A stretch of DNA of 64,000 bases from Lachnospiraceae bacterium (GCA_024697225.1 JAILGA010000151.1:35302-99301); one strand, 5' to 3'. Positions 16,801 to 26,062 are shown, counted from the stretch's first letter. Program-made: numbers and translations. Notes: generated by a model from the letters alone, not told the origin.

Positions 16801-18377
16801 TTTGCATCCTTTCTCCTGATGATCGGTCTCACGCCGAACACCTCCTCAAAAAAGCCGGCCCTGTCATCGAAGAGACCGCTCTCGAGAGTGGTATCCTCTA
16901 TGGTGTTGGCGGTGATGTAAAGCTCGTCTCCTTCAAGTGTGAATACTGCTTTCTTAAACTTCTTCAGATGGGACCTGTCGAGACCGGTGGCAACTCTTAA
17001 CATCGCGGTAAGCTTTATCAAAGTGAGTCTCATCCTGTCATCAAACTGTTCCACCACCCGATCCAGACTGTCCGGCGGAGGCACCTTTGTGTAGATATAT
17101 CTCACCGCCGCGGCGACTGTCTGTCTCTCCCTGTGAGAGAGACCTATGATCTCGCTCCCCATGATGATGGAGTATGATGTCTCTCCCAGGTTTATCATAC
17201 TTATATATTTTCCGCAGTCATGAAGTATCGCAGCTATCCTTAACAGCAGTCTCTCCCTTTCGTCAAGTCCGTGGACCGGTTTCATGGCATCAAATATCCT
17301 GACAGCCAGGTCGCCTATCAGCTCGCTCCTTTTTTTATTTCCCCTGAATCTGGTAGAAATATTGTAGGCGCTGGCGATGATGTCCTTTTCAAAATCATGA
17401 TGCTTGCCAAGTGCGCCCTTCTTTTCCGCATATTCCCAGGCTATCCCGTCACAGAGTGTCACGCCCGGAGCCCACAGGTCCTCGGCTCCCATCTCCTTTG
17501 CTATGCATTTAATGATGAGGCCGGAAATGTAGACAAGAGGGAGATTTTCATAAGAAACTCCCAGTTTTTCGGCATTTTTGCCCCTTGACTCATCATGTAC
17601 GTGATCTATGAAATGTATAAACCCCGCTGCAGATACATGCCCCTTGTCAGGAACATCTCCCCCTTCTACGAGGAATCCGCTGTCGGTCAATATCCTCGGG
17701 TTCTGCATGAGAGGCGATACATAATCATCAACAAGTATCACATTCTTGATCCTTCTGTCGGACAGATACATGCGGGAAAAAACGGAAAGCTGTGCGCCTA
17801 CGAGCTCGGCCACAAGCGCGCCGTAGCGGAGTGTCCCGGCACCCAGCGTCTGCAGCATCTCATGAATGCGCAGCACACCGAGCTTGAGATTCTGTGTCGT
17901 GACAAGTCTGTCGTCGTCAAACAGGGATATCTGGATGCTTCCTCCTCCGATGTCCACGATGGCAGACGGCTTGCTGATAATCTTCTCGAACAGGTCGCTC
18001 TTAAGTGCCGTTGCCTTATAATCGAGAAAGCGCTGCTCGGAATTGGAAAGCAGCTCGATCTTTATCCCGGTGCTCTTTTCTATCCTCTCCAGGATCATAT
18101 CGACATTTTCGCTCTCCCTTAGGGCACTGGTCCCGCAGGCGCGGACCACGGTGACTCCCCAGGTCTTCATCTCCCTGTCGAATTCCCTGAGTATCCGTAT
18201 GATCTCGGAAACGCGGTTAGCACTCAGCCTTCCGGTCGCATAGCTCTCACTCCCCAGATCAACGCCCACGCGGACGTGATCAAGCTCCCTGATCCCTTTC
18301 TTGGAGCCTATCTCATAAATCTTCATCGCGATCTCATATGAACCCACATCGATCGCTGCGCATACCTGTGATGCCAT
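16797..18377 (-). CDS. ppx: Exopolyphosphatase / GppA-family phosphatase with HD domain
   Basis: 526 residues from the ATG at 18377, chosen because GAGGA lies about 6 bases upstream and the longer frame would run into the DUF815 gene. The Ppx/GppA actin-like fold shows phosphate-binding loops at AAIDVGSYEIAMKIYEI and SAIVDIGGGSIQISLF; a C-terminal HD domain carries AAILHDCGKYIS. It removes terminal phosphates from polyphosphate, or hydrolyses pppGpp. Directly followed by ppk1, so polyphosphate turnover is the better guess. The first loop has SYEIAM where many family members have SNSxR. Confidence 0.9.
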   Translation of the reverse strand: MASQVCAAIDVGSYEIAMKIYEIGSKKGIRELDHVRVGVDLGSESYATGRLSANRVSEIIRILREFDREMKTWGVTVVRACGTSALRESENVDMILERIEKSTGIKIELLSNSEQRFLDYKATALKSDLFEKIISKPSAIVDIGGGSIQISLFDDDRLVTTQNLKLGVLRIHEMLQTLGAGTLRYGALVAELVGAQLSVFSRMYLSDRRIKNVILVDDYVSPLMQNPRILTDSGFLVEGGDVPDKGHVSAAGFIHFIDHVHDESRGKNAEKLGVSYENLPLVYISGLIIKCIAKEMGAEDLWAPGVTLCDGIAWEYAEKKGALGKHHDFEKDIIASAYNISTRFRGNKKRSELIGDLAVRIFDAMKPVHGLDERERLLLRIAAILHDCGKYISMINLGETSYSIIMGSEIIGLSHRERQTVAAAVRYIYTKVPPPDSLDRVVEQFDDRMRLTLIKLTAMLRVATGLDRSHLKKFKKAVFTLEGDELYITANTIEDTTLESGLFDDRAGFFEEVFGVRPIIRRKDAK

Positions 18378-18388
18378 AGTTTTCCTCT

Positions 18389-19693
18389 TCAGCCTCCGCT
18401 CTCCCGTCCCAATATGTCGTCTATAAGCTGTCTCGCAGTCCTGCCCGAATATCCCGCATGCTTGAGCTGCCATCTGTTCGCCATAAGCATCAGCTCATCA
18501 TCCGGCACATCAATACCTTCCCTCTGCGCAAGCACCCTTACAATCTGCTTATACTCATCCGGCGTAGGCGATCCAAAGCGGATGGTCACACCGAAGCGGT
18601 CATACAGTGAAAGCTTTTCCTGTACCGTATCGCTTCTGTGCACATCATCATCCTCCAGTCTTGCCTTGTCGTTGAAACTCTCTCTTACGAGATGTCTTCT
18701 GTTGGAGGTGGCATAGATCAGGACGTTTTCCGGTTTCTTTTCAAGTCCGCCTTCGATGACCGCTTTAAGATACTTATACTCGGTCTCATAATCCTCAAAG
18801 CTGAGATCGTCCATATAAAGTATGAACCTGTAATTTCTGCGCTTCAGTTTATCAATGATGCCGTGAATATACCTGAACTCGTGCCTGTATATCTCAATAA
18901 TCCTGAGTCCCTGACCGTAATACGCATTGGCAAGTGCCTTGATGGATGAAGATTTTCCGGTTCCCGCATCACCGTACAAAAGGCAGTTGTTTGCCGGGGC
19001 TCCGCGAAGAAATGCCTCAGTATTATCCCGAAGAAGCTGCTTGGCTGTTTCATATCCCACAAGGTCGTCGAATTTGACATCCGCAATGCCGGATATGGGC
19101 GATATCTCCGCCTGTTCACCTGATATCTTGAGCCTGAATGCCTTGTGAAGTCCAAGGTCTCCCACGCCGTATTCTCTGTAGAAAACATCTGCAACGGACA
19201 GCATGGATGAAGCATCCCCGCATTTTGCCAGGTCCTCCGCAAGACTGCATATCTTCTCCCTCACCTGCGGACTGTACTCTCTCCCGGCCGACGCATCGGA
19301 TTCATATTTTTCAAGCACAGAAAGCTCTGGTACTCCCAAAGTCTCTCCCAGCTCCGAAAGATCTATCAGAAACCATTCCCTGAATTTCGCCATATCGCTC
19401 AGGGCGCATCGCTCTATCGATCCCGATGGTTTGCCCTTAAGCTCGGCAGAAAGTGTATAGCTGTTCTCGGATGAAACTATCACGAGAGAGAGAAGATCAT
19501 GCCAGAGATTTCCATAGAAACCCGTGGATCCCGCAAGCGAAAGTATGCGTTTCAGAGCTCTTAATGCAGCATTTTTTCTGCCTTCCGTATCATCCCCACG
19601 GGCGGCAAAGATCATATCGTCCAGCACGGACGAATATTTTGTTTTTCCATACAGCAGCAGGCTTTCAGAATACAGATCGTTCATATCGGACAT
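18389..19693 (-). CDS. DUF815-type AAA ATPase
   Basis: 434 residues. A helical N-terminal part of about 200 residues is followed by an AAA core: GDAGTGKS (241-248) is the Walker A loop and FILYMDDLSFED the Walker B. The ending YSGRTARQLIDDIL and the motif IYATSNRRHLVRESF fit the DUF815 family, whose role is unknown. It starts the operon with ppx and ppk1 (11-base gap to ppx), so a link with polyphosphate or stress is suggested by position only. Confidence 0.85.
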   Translation of the reverse strand: MSDMNDLYSESLLLYGKTKYSSVLDDMIFAARGDDTEGRKNAALRALKRILSLAGSTGFYGNLWHDLLSLVIVSSENSYTLSAELKGKPSGSIERCALSDMAKFREWFLIDLSELGETLGVPELSVLEKYESDASAGREYSPQVREKICSLAEDLAKCGDASSMLSVADVFYREYGVGDLGLHKAFRLKISGEQAEISPISGIADVKFDDLVGYETAKQLLRDNTEAFLRGAPANNCLLYGDAGTGKSSSIKALANAYYGQGLRIIEIYRHEFRYIHGIIDKLKRRNYRFILYMDDLSFEDYETEYKYLKAVIEGGLEKKPENVLIYATSNRRHLVRESFNDKARLEDDDVHRSDTVQEKLSLYDRFGVTIRFGSPTPDEYKQIVRVLAQREGIDVPDDELMLMANRWQLKHAGYSGRTARQLIDDILGRESGG

Positions 19694-19734
19694 TGTACCA
19701 TATTTAACCTTTCATTAGAATACCACAGCAACGC

Positions 19735-21972
19735 TCACTTTATCTCCGTCAGCGTATATCCTCCGTTTTCATAGGCATAACTATCCCCGTCATCGGTGTA
19801 GAAAAGATATCCTTCGAAGATGTCACCGAATCTCTTAAATGTGACGTCGCCGAGTTCCTCTGTTGACATCGCAGGCTCACACATGGGGATGATGCTCCCC
19901 GACTTCACAAATACCGGGATCGTATCGAGATCGGCACTGATAAACGCCGTGCTTTTGCCTTCATATTTTTCACCGGTGAAAAGATCATACCAGTCGCATC
20001 CGGCCGGAAAGTACACCTCCCTCACGGAACGTCCGTCTGTTTCATCACTTTCCATCGGCTCCAGCACGGGGCATACCATGAGGCTTTCACCGAACATGTA
20101 CTGATCGGTGATGTCCCATACCCTTCTGTCGTCAGCGAAGTCAAATGAAAGAAAACGCACAAGCGAAGTATCATTCAGCCACACCTTGCCGGCCTCCGAG
20201 TAGATATACGGGATAAGCGAATACCTGAGGCGGTTTGCCTTAAGAAGCGCATCATAATATCTCCCCCTGAAATTCCACGGTTCTCTTCTGCAATCCGTGC
20301 CATGAGCTCTGAATACCGGAAGGAAGCACCCCAGCTGATACCATCTCACAAAGAGTTCGCAATACTTTTCGTCATCAGTCGTATCGTCGTATTCACCGTC
20401 CCAATACCACTGATCACCATGCTTTACAAAGAATGCGCCGATATCCGTCGTCCAGTACGGAAGTCCGCTGGCGCTGAAATGAAGCGCTCCCGTGACCTGA
20501 GCTCTCAGCGTATCCCAGCTTGCGCCGGTATCCCCCGACCACATGACGGTGCCGTATCTCTGCTGACCTGTATATGCGCTCCTCGTAAGATTGCATACGC
20601 GTTTGTCCGAGGCCGCCCTCTGATTCTCATATATTCCCATCGCGTGATACAACGGATAAGCGTTTGAATACTCATACGGCATACGAAGGCCGGCTTCGCT
20701 GCAATACTCCTCGAAAAGCTTTGCAGGTTCAGGTCTTTCCCTGTGATTCCACTCCGGTGTAAAGGGCTCGCTGCTGTCGCACCACCAGGCGTCGGTACCG
20801 TAGGAAAAATGCGTCCTCTCAAGCTGCTCCCAGTACAGCTTCCTGCCCTTTGCCTCAAAGGCATTATAGACAGAACACGCGGGGAGCAGCAGGTTTCTTT
20901 CCGCGAATTCCTTACGGTCTTCGGTCTCCTCTCCCATTGCAGGCCAGATCGAGATCATGAAATGAATATGCTCATCATGAAGCTTCTTTATCATGCCGGC
21001 AGGATCGGGGAAGCGTGAGCTGTCATAGCTCTTCTGTCCCCATTGGTTTTCGCCCCAGCTGAACCAGTCCAGCACGATGCAGTCCATCCCCAATCCCAGT
21101 TCTCTGGACTTTTTTGCGGTCTCAAGTATCTCCTCCTGCGTCTCGTACCTCTCCTGCGACTGGACATATCCAAACGCCCACTTCGGAGGCATTACGGCTT
21201 TTCCCGTGAGGATCCTGTAATCCTTTATCACCTGATTCATGCCGCCTGCCATAAAATAATATTCAAGCTCGCTGTCAGCCTCAACATAGACATAGGAGTC
21301 CTCATCGTCATCATTAAAGATGAGCGGGCTGTAGGTATCTATGAGGATCCCGTATCCTTTTGTAGATACAAGCATTGGAACAGCGATACGGCGGTTTGCC
21401 TGATGTATATAGAGTCTTTTCCCTCTGAGGGAGCCCATTCTCTTCTCGTGCTGACCGAAACCGTAGAGCGCCTCATCGCCGAATTCCAGTTTCAGTCTGA
21501 TATGGCAGCTTTTGCCCGTCGGGACCTTCAGCGCATCCTCTATAACCTCTTTTTTTCCGTCAGCAGTTTCTATGATCCTGGTTTTCTGTTCACCTCCCGC
21601 GAGCTTATAAGTATCAAACTCCTCAAAGCATCTGGTTTCACCGCCGCTCTCTTCCAGAAGAAGACCGCCGTCCTTATCAAAATAGCTTATGGATCCGCTT
21701 TCTCTGCTGATCTTAAGCTCAACGGCAGATGTAGAAAAAGTGATCTCATCCGCTCCTTCTGTCACTGTAAATTCTCTGCTTCCGCTTTTGTTTATGACAC
21801 CCGGTCTTTCCTTATCTGAGAAATCCTTATGCGGCGTCGCAGTGATCCTTATGATACAGGGATCGATCGCCCGAAGCCTGATCTTTTCATGCTCGGATAC
21901 CAAAACGAGGGAATCATCCGATTTTTCTACACCTGTAATCCTTCTGCTCTTCGGTTTAGTCGCTGTCAGCAT
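19735..21972 (-). CDS. GH31 glycosidase, alpha-xylosidase type (second copy)
   Basis: 745 residues from the ATG at 21972, which has GGGAGG five bases upstream; a GTG one codon earlier is less well placed. No signal peptide. N-terminal beta-sandwich to about 260, then the barrel. In numbering that counts that GTG as residue 1, the nucleophile is D400 in WWCDSSEP and the acid/base D482 in WSGDTGASWD; YWTTDIGAFF follows. The motif CIVLDWFSWGENQWGQ is typical of the XylS/YicI branch. It is clearly diverged from the GH31 gene at 160-2205 (different inserts and tail), so the two probably act on different oligosaccharides. It follows the tautomerase gene by 70 bases. Confidence 0.88.
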   Translation of the reverse strand: MLTATKPKSRRITGVEKSDDSLVLVSEHEKIRLRAIDPCIIRITATPHKDFSDKERPGVINKSGSREFTVTEGADEITFSTSAVELKISRESGSISYFDKDGGLLLEESGGETRCFEEFDTYKLAGGEQKTRIIETADGKKEVIEDALKVPTGKSCHIRLKLEFGDEALYGFGQHEKRMGSLRGKRLYIHQANRRIAVPMLVSTKGYGILIDTYSPLIFNDDDEDSYVYVEADSELEYYFMAGGMNQVIKDYRILTGKAVMPPKWAFGYVQSQERYETQEEILETAKKSRELGLGMDCIVLDWFSWGENQWGQKSYDSSRFPDPAGMIKKLHDEHIHFMISIWPAMGEETEDRKEFAERNLLLPACSVYNAFEAKGRKLYWEQLERTHFSYGTDAWWCDSSEPFTPEWNHRERPEPAKLFEEYCSEAGLRMPYEYSNAYPLYHAMGIYENQRAASDKRVCNLTRSAYTGQQRYGTVMWSGDTGASWDTLRAQVTGALHFSASGLPYWTTDIGAFFVKHGDQWYWDGEYDDTTDDEKYCELFVRWYQLGCFLPVFRAHGTDCRREPWNFRGRYYDALLKANRLRYSLIPYIYSEAGKVWLNDTSLVRFLSFDFADDRRVWDITDQYMFGESLMVCPVLEPMESDETDGRSVREVYFPAGCDWYDLFTGEKYEGKSTAFISADLDTIPVFVKSGSIIPMCEPAMSTEELGDVTFKRFGDIFEGYLFYTDDGDSYAYENGGYTLTEIK

Positions 21973-22042
21973 CACTGCCTCCCATTATCCGCATAGTCAC
22001 CCGGCTGCCGGTCCGTGTCTCTTTCTATTATCGGACGGGCGC

Positions 22043-22387
22043 TCAGAAATTGCCTCCGTTCCACCCCCAGTCAGCCGTGGGTGAATACTTGACATATATG
22101 TGATCCGCCGCTATCCCCAGCACATCTCCGAATATCTTCGTGAGCTCCGCAGTCATCCTGTTAAATGCTTCTCTGTCCGGCCCGCCATATACGCTCACCT
22201 CGATAAATGCAATTGGCTCGCTGTCATCTCCACGAAAGTACAGGTGATAATCATCCTTAAAGCCCGCCATGAGCCACTGCTCACTCTTCCCCGGAATGAC
22301 CGATATTGCCTGCCCGAGTCTCGTCTTAAGCTCCACTTCCTCATCCTTAGTGATCTTTTTGCTGATCTTCGCATCAATGAATGGCAT
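22043..22387 (-). CDS. MIF-like tautomerase
   Basis: 114 residues from the ATG at 22387, which has AAAGGAGGT seven bases upstream. The start MPFIDAKISKKI leaves Pro as first residue after Met removal, the catalytic base of the tautomerase superfamily. The length and the ending GIAADHIYVKYSPTADWGWNGGNF are like eukaryotic MIF and phenylpyruvate tautomerase, longer than the 62-residue 4-oxalocrotonate tautomerases. Role in bacteria uncertain. Confidence 0.85.
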   Translation of the reverse strand: MPFIDAKISKKITKDEEVELKTRLGQAISVIPGKSEQWLMAGFKDDYHLYFRGDDSEPIAFIEVSVYGGPDREAFNRMTAELTKIFGDVLGIAADHIYVKYSPTADWGWNGGNF

Positions 22388-22431
22388 ATCAATACCTCCT
22401 TTTTGATAACCCAATGTGCCGGTCACGATCT

Positions 22432-22459
22432 ATTATACTTTATCTCATGACAGTGTCAA
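22432..22459 (-). promoter_or_regulatory. Strong promoter for the tautomerase gene, with palindrome
   Basis: On the minus strand perfect TTGACA (22454-22459), 16-base spacer, perfect TATAAT (22432-22437). The 11-base palindrome TGACAGTGTCA (22449-22459) covers the -35 box and could bind a repressor. It probably also serves the GH31 gene downstream. Confidence 0.72.
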
Positions 22460-22498
22460 AGTTATCGTGTAATTCCCGATGCCTTCAATCTGCCTGAT

Positions 22499-22538
22499 GC
22501 CAAAAGACAGGGGACTCACCCCTGTCTTTTGGCTTTTT
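22499..22538. terminator. Perfect 15-base-stem terminator between tautomerase and fucO
   Basis: Arms 22499-22513 and 22519-22533 pair perfectly around a five-base loop; T runs exist inside the stem and after it on the plus strand. It lies just after the minus-strand fucO stop (22566) and before the tautomerase promoter. The core ACAGGGG/CCCCTGT with a TTTTGG arm can end transcription in either direction. Confidence 0.7.
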
Positions 22539-22565
22539 GTTTCTGCGGTTTTCTGTCCATCTGCT

Positions 22566-23711
22566 TTACATGAGCTTCATGAACATCTCCCTGAACTGGG
22601 CAAGATCTGCGGGTCTGGGATTACCGGGTGCACATGCATCGGCAGCTGCCGACTCACACAGGAAATCGAGATCCTCTTCCTTGAGTTTGTCCAGTTTTGT
22701 GGGGATGCCTACGTCAACAGAGAGCTGACGAACAGCATCTATTGCTGCCTTTCTGTAAGTGGCCTGATCCATGCCTTCCGTATCAACACCGAAGGCTTCA
22801 GCGATAGCCTTAAACTTCTCACCGGTCGCCTCGGCATTGAATTCCATAACGATAGGAAGCATCATGGCGCAGGCGACGCCGTGGGGCGTGTCATATACCG
22901 CGCCAAGGGTATGAGCCATCGAATGTGCGATGCCAAGGCCTACATTGGAGTATGCCATGGCTGTGACATACTGCGCCAGAGCCATTCCCTCTCGCCCGTC
23001 GGGATCGTTATCCACCGCCTTGCGGAGGTTCTTTGCGATAAGCCTGATCGCTTCAAGGTTCAGGCAGTCAGAGAGTTCCCATGCAGCGGCAGTCGTATAA
23101 CCCTCGATGGCATGTGTCAGGGCATCCATTCCGGTCGAAGCCGTAAGTCCCTTGGGCATTGATGACATCATGTCAGGATCGACCACAGCAACATCAGGGA
23201 TGTCGTTAGGGTCCACGCAGACAAATTTTCTCTTTTTTTCTACATCCGTGATGACATAGTTGATGGTAGACTCAGCGCCTGTTCCGCCGGTGGTGGGTAC
23301 TGCGATGGTAAACACTGTCCTGTTCTTTGTGGGTGCCACGCCCTCAAGGGAACGCACATCCGCATACTCGGGATTGTTGACAATGATGCCTATTCCTTTT
23401 CCCGTATCCATTGACGAACCGCCGCCGATCGTGATCATGAAATCAGCTCCGGATGCTTTATATGCTTCCACGCCGGCTTTGACATTTTCGATCGTCGGAT
23501 TGGGCTTGATGTTTGAATAGAGTTCAAATTCTATGCCATTCTTTTCCAGAAGATCCGTCACCTTTGCAGTGACACCGAATTTCACCAGATCCGGATCCGA
23601 CGCGACAAATGCCTTCTTGAAGCCCTTCGCCTTGACGATCCCCGGGATCTCATTGATAGCACCATGGCCGTGATATGATGTGCCATTCAGAACGAAGCGA
23701 TTTACACCCAT
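22566..23711 (-). CDS. fucO: Iron-containing alcohol dehydrogenase, lactaldehyde reductase type
   Basis: 381 residues, group III Fe-dependent dehydrogenase. The expected metal ligands fall at D196, H200, H263 and H277, the same numbers I know for E. coli FucO; GGGSSMD near 97-102 binds NAD. Stretches such as ADVRSLEG and RKFVCVDPNDIPDVA closely match FucO. The reaction is L-lactaldehyde plus NADH to 1,2-propanediol, used when fucose or rhamnose is fermented; other small aldehydes are possible. No fucose or rhamnose genes are in the window, so the physiological role is inferred. Confidence 0.87.
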   Translation of the reverse strand: MGVNRFVLNGTSYHGHGAINEIPGIVKAKGFKKAFVASDPDLVKFGVTAKVTDLLEKNGIEFELYSNIKPNPTIENVKAGVEAYKASGADFMITIGGGSSMDTGKGIGIIVNNPEYADVRSLEGVAPTKNRTVFTIAVPTTGGTGAESTINYVITDVEKKRKFVCVDPNDIPDVAVVDPDMMSSMPKGLTASTGMDALTHAIEGYTTAAAWELSDCLNLEAIRLIAKNLRKAVDNDPDGREGMALAQYVTAMAYSNVGLGIAHSMAHTLGAVYDTPHGVACAMMLPIVMEFNAEATGEKFKAIAEAFGVDTEGMDQATYRKAAIDAVRQLSVDVGIPTKLDKLKEEDLDFLCESAAADACAPGNPRPADLAQFREMFMKLM

Positions 23712-23736
23712 GATATGCCTTCCTTTCCAGGGATTT

Positions 23737-23757
23737 CCTGTACACGGATCATACAGG
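23737..23757. promoter_or_regulatory. Inverted repeat in the fucO leader
   Basis: CCTGTA (23737-23742), nine bases, TACAGG (23752-23757). It lies 26-46 bases upstream of the fucO start and about 46 bases after the expected transcription start; a second small repeat, GCAC-N5-GTGC, lies near 23783. It may be an operator or an RNA hairpin. Confidence 0.35.
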
Positions 23758-23809
23758 ACGTTCCCTTTGCAACAAATACTTGCACAGAACGTGCGGGTTA
23801 CAATTCAGT

Positions 23810-23839
23810 ATTATACCCGTTTCCCGCGATCAGTGTCAA
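23810..23839 (-). promoter_or_regulatory. Strong promoter for fucO
   Basis: On the minus strand perfect TTGACA (23834-23839), 18-base spacer, perfect TATAAT (23810-23815). Leader of about 92 bases. Confidence 0.75.
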
Positions 23840-23931
23840 ATGATAGCGATAACGAATCATCAGGATATTGACGCAGTCGGTAAAATAGGAGAAAATTACC
23901 AATGCATCAATAATCAGCGGGGAGTCCGGAC

Positions 23932-25326
23932 ATGTACAGAACGGATATAAAAAAGAGAATAAACAGGCCTGTTTTCAGCGGAGCACTCGTCCTTACAGCG
24001 GCTCTTCTTATTTCGGGCTGCGCAGGCATCGGAAAACCTGCCGGCTCAGATTATACTCAAACCGAGAAGAATATCCCCGCCTTCGCGGAGCCCCTCGAGT
24101 ACACTCCTGTACAAAATAATACCACCGCCGATGATAATTCATCACTTACTCAAGCCGGTACAACCGTGTCAGCAGACAATACCTCAATCAGTTCAGATAA
24201 CAGCGCTGACAGTATAAACATAACAGCAGACAAAACCCCGGCCGAAGTACAGCAGGCCATCCATGAAGCCATGCCAGGCATGGACTGCTGGGGTGACAGC
24301 ATAACCGAGGGTTTTCTCGGGAACGGAGAAACCTGGCCCAAAACCCTCAGCGAGCTCCTTGACAAAAGCCTCATTGACCCCATACGCGAAGCCACGGGAT
24401 ACAGCGGCCTCAAATGTCCGGAAGTCCGCAACATGGGCGTCTCCACGGAAACGGTCCCCGAAATAACCGGCAGACGGGGTGCTGTTCCTTTCGTCCTCAC
24501 AAAAGATGTCACCATACCCGCAGATAAAACAGAAGTAGAGATAAGATTCGCATCCTCCGACCGCGGCCAGACTACCAAGCCGCTTCGATACGGCGACGGT
24601 TCATACGGAGATAACGGTATTAACCCGGTTACCATAGCCGGAATCAGGGGTACCTTGAGCAGGTACTTTGATCCGTCAATAGACTCTTCAAGATACTTGT
24701 TCGAAAGGCTGGAAGCGGGCGATGCCGTGGATGTTCACAAGGGTGAAGAAGTCACAACGTGCGCCGGACTAAACGGTGAAGACCTCCTGACTGACACCTC
24801 GCAGGCAGGAGCAGCTGCAGCATCACCGTCTCCGGATTACAGAAGTGATTTCTGCGTAGTGATGATGGGAGCTAACGGCGGATACAAGGACGCCGGGGAT
24901 CTGGGCGACCAGTTCGAAAAGATGGCAAAAATGCAGGGCAACGACAGTTTTCTCCTCATCGGAATGGGCTGTACTCCCGAGGACAGCGGTCTGCTGACAG
25001 AGAAAGAAGAAGCATATCTCACAGACAGATTCGGAGACCGCTTCATCAGCCTGCAGGCTTGGATGAGTGAACATGGCGTTGAATATGCGAATAAATACTT
25101 TAATGCAGGACTTGATATATCTGACAGGGATCAGGAGAGGATCGACAAGGGATATACTCCCTATTGTCTTCTCAACGAGGATGGGCTGCATTACACGCCC
25201 ACAGGATATAAAGTGATCGGATACATGATCTTTGACGAGATGGATAAACGGGGATACTTCGATGATCTGAAAACTCTTGCCGGACTGTCTCCTGATATAA
25301 ACATCCTCTCAACTCTGCATCCGTAA
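23932..25326 (+). CDS. SGNH-type hydrolase lipoprotein
   Basis: 464 residues. Signal peptide with lipobox LLISGC (lipidated C30), then a Thr/Asn/Ser-rich stretch to about 100. SGNH blocks: WGDSITEG with S123, the GAN of MMGANGGYKD (block III Asn), and DGLHYTPTGY with D417 and H420. Thus the Ser-Asn-Asp-His set is complete. About 70 residues between the first two blocks form an inserted beta-rich piece (the ATGYSGLKCPEV to GTLSRYF region). Probably a surface esterase or deacetylase acting on polysaccharide or cell wall. GGGGAG lies 8 bases before the ATG; a weak TTGACG/GAAAAT promoter is at 23868-23896. Confidence 0.82.
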   Translation: MYRTDIKKRINRPVFSGALVLTAALLISGCAGIGKPAGSDYTQTEKNIPAFAEPLEYTPVQNNTTADDNSSLTQAGTTVSADNTSISSDNSADSINITADKTPAEVQQAIHEAMPGMDCWGDSITEGFLGNGETWPKTLSELLDKSLIDPIREATGYSGLKCPEVRNMGVSTETVPEITGRRGAVPFVLTKDVTIPADKTEVEIRFASSDRGQTTKPLRYGDGSYGDNGINPVTIAGIRGTLSRYFDPSIDSSRYLFERLEAGDAVDVHKGEEVTTCAGLNGEDLLTDTSQAGAAAASPSPDYRSDFCVVMMGANGGYKDAGDLGDQFEKMAKMQGNDSFLLIGMGCTPEDSGLLTEKEEAYLTDRFGDRFISLQAWMSEHGVEYANKYFNAGLDISDRDQERIDKGYTPYCLLNEDGLHYTPTGYKVIGYMIFDEMDKRGYFDDLKTLAGLSPDINILSTLHP

Positions 25327-25363
25327 GCTCCGACCATTCCCAAGAGTCACATAAATATCCTTA

Positions 25364-25597
25364 TTATTCCGCATCCTTAAGGTCCGCGAGCATTCTGAAG
25401 GTTTCCACATCGTTTGCGGTCACCCTTATATTGGTTGTTACGATCTTTCCGTCGGGATCCGTCACCTTTAGTTCAAGGATCGAGCCCTCCTTCATGACAA
25501 AGTCCTTAGCGGCGTTCACAAAGGGAACAAATTTCGGATGATCCGACTGAAAAACAGACCATCTCTGAGCAAGCTGCATTATCGCCATCGGATTCAT
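25364..25597 (-). CDS. Small conserved hypothetical protein
   Basis: 77 residues; opens MNPMAIMQLAQRW and has a mixed alpha/beta look with no cysteines or membrane segment. Its ATG overlaps the pyrI stop by four bases (ATGA), so it belongs to the pyrBI transcript. I recall such proteins only as unnamed orphans of Lachnospiraceae. Function unknown. Confidence 0.7.
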   Translation of the reverse strand: MNPMAIMQLAQRWSVFQSDHPKFVPFVNAAKDFVMKEGSILELKVTDPDGKIVTTNIRVTANDVETFRMLADLKDAE

Positions 25598-26034
25598 AAT
25601 TCACCGTCCCTCTTTCTGTAGCGCTCGTCACAGTATCTGCACCTGTATATCTCGCGGTTTTCATCCGCCAGATAGAATATCTGCGGAAGCCCCTGCTCTA
25701 TCGACGTGATGCAGCGCGGATTGTGACAATGTATAATGTTTCGTATCTCACGCGGGAGTACGAGAGACCTCTTTTCCTTGATCTCTCCGTTTTTGATCAC
25801 ATTCACCGTAATATTGTGATCTATGAAAGCGAGAACATCCAGATCAAGAGCATCAATATCACACTCGACCTTCAAAATGTCCTTCTTGCCGGTTTTTTCG
25901 CTGGGAGCATTTTTTATGATCGCCACCATGTCATCGAGCTTGTCCAGTCCCAGCTGATGATAAATAGCCAGACTGCCGCCCGCCTTGATGTGATCAAGCA
26001 CAAAACCCTCTTCGATCTTTCCTACATTTAACAT
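25594..26034 (-). CDS. pyrI: Aspartate carbamoyltransferase regulatory subunit
   Basis: 146 residues. N-terminal nucleotide-binding domain (about 1-95) and zinc domain with four ligands C103, C108, C132, C135 (IHCHNPRC and CRYC). It binds CTP/ATP and lowers or raises PyrB activity. It follows pyrB by 28 bases, as in other pyrBI pairs. Confidence 0.95.
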   Translation of the reverse strand: MLNVGKIEEGFVLDHIKAGGSLAIYHQLGLDKLDDMVAIIKNAPSEKTGKKDILKVECDIDALDLDVLAFIDHNITVNVIKNGEIKEKRSLVLPREIRNIIHCHNPRCITSIEQGLPQIFYLADENREIYRCRYCDERYRKRDGEL

Positions 26035-26062
26035 ACTGCATCCTCCAAAACAATATCCCCGC

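Noticed and set aside
18378..18473. Longer N-terminus for Ppx
   Set aside because: It would overlap the DUF815 gene and has no ribosome site, while ATG 18377 has GAGGA and begins the actin-like fold.
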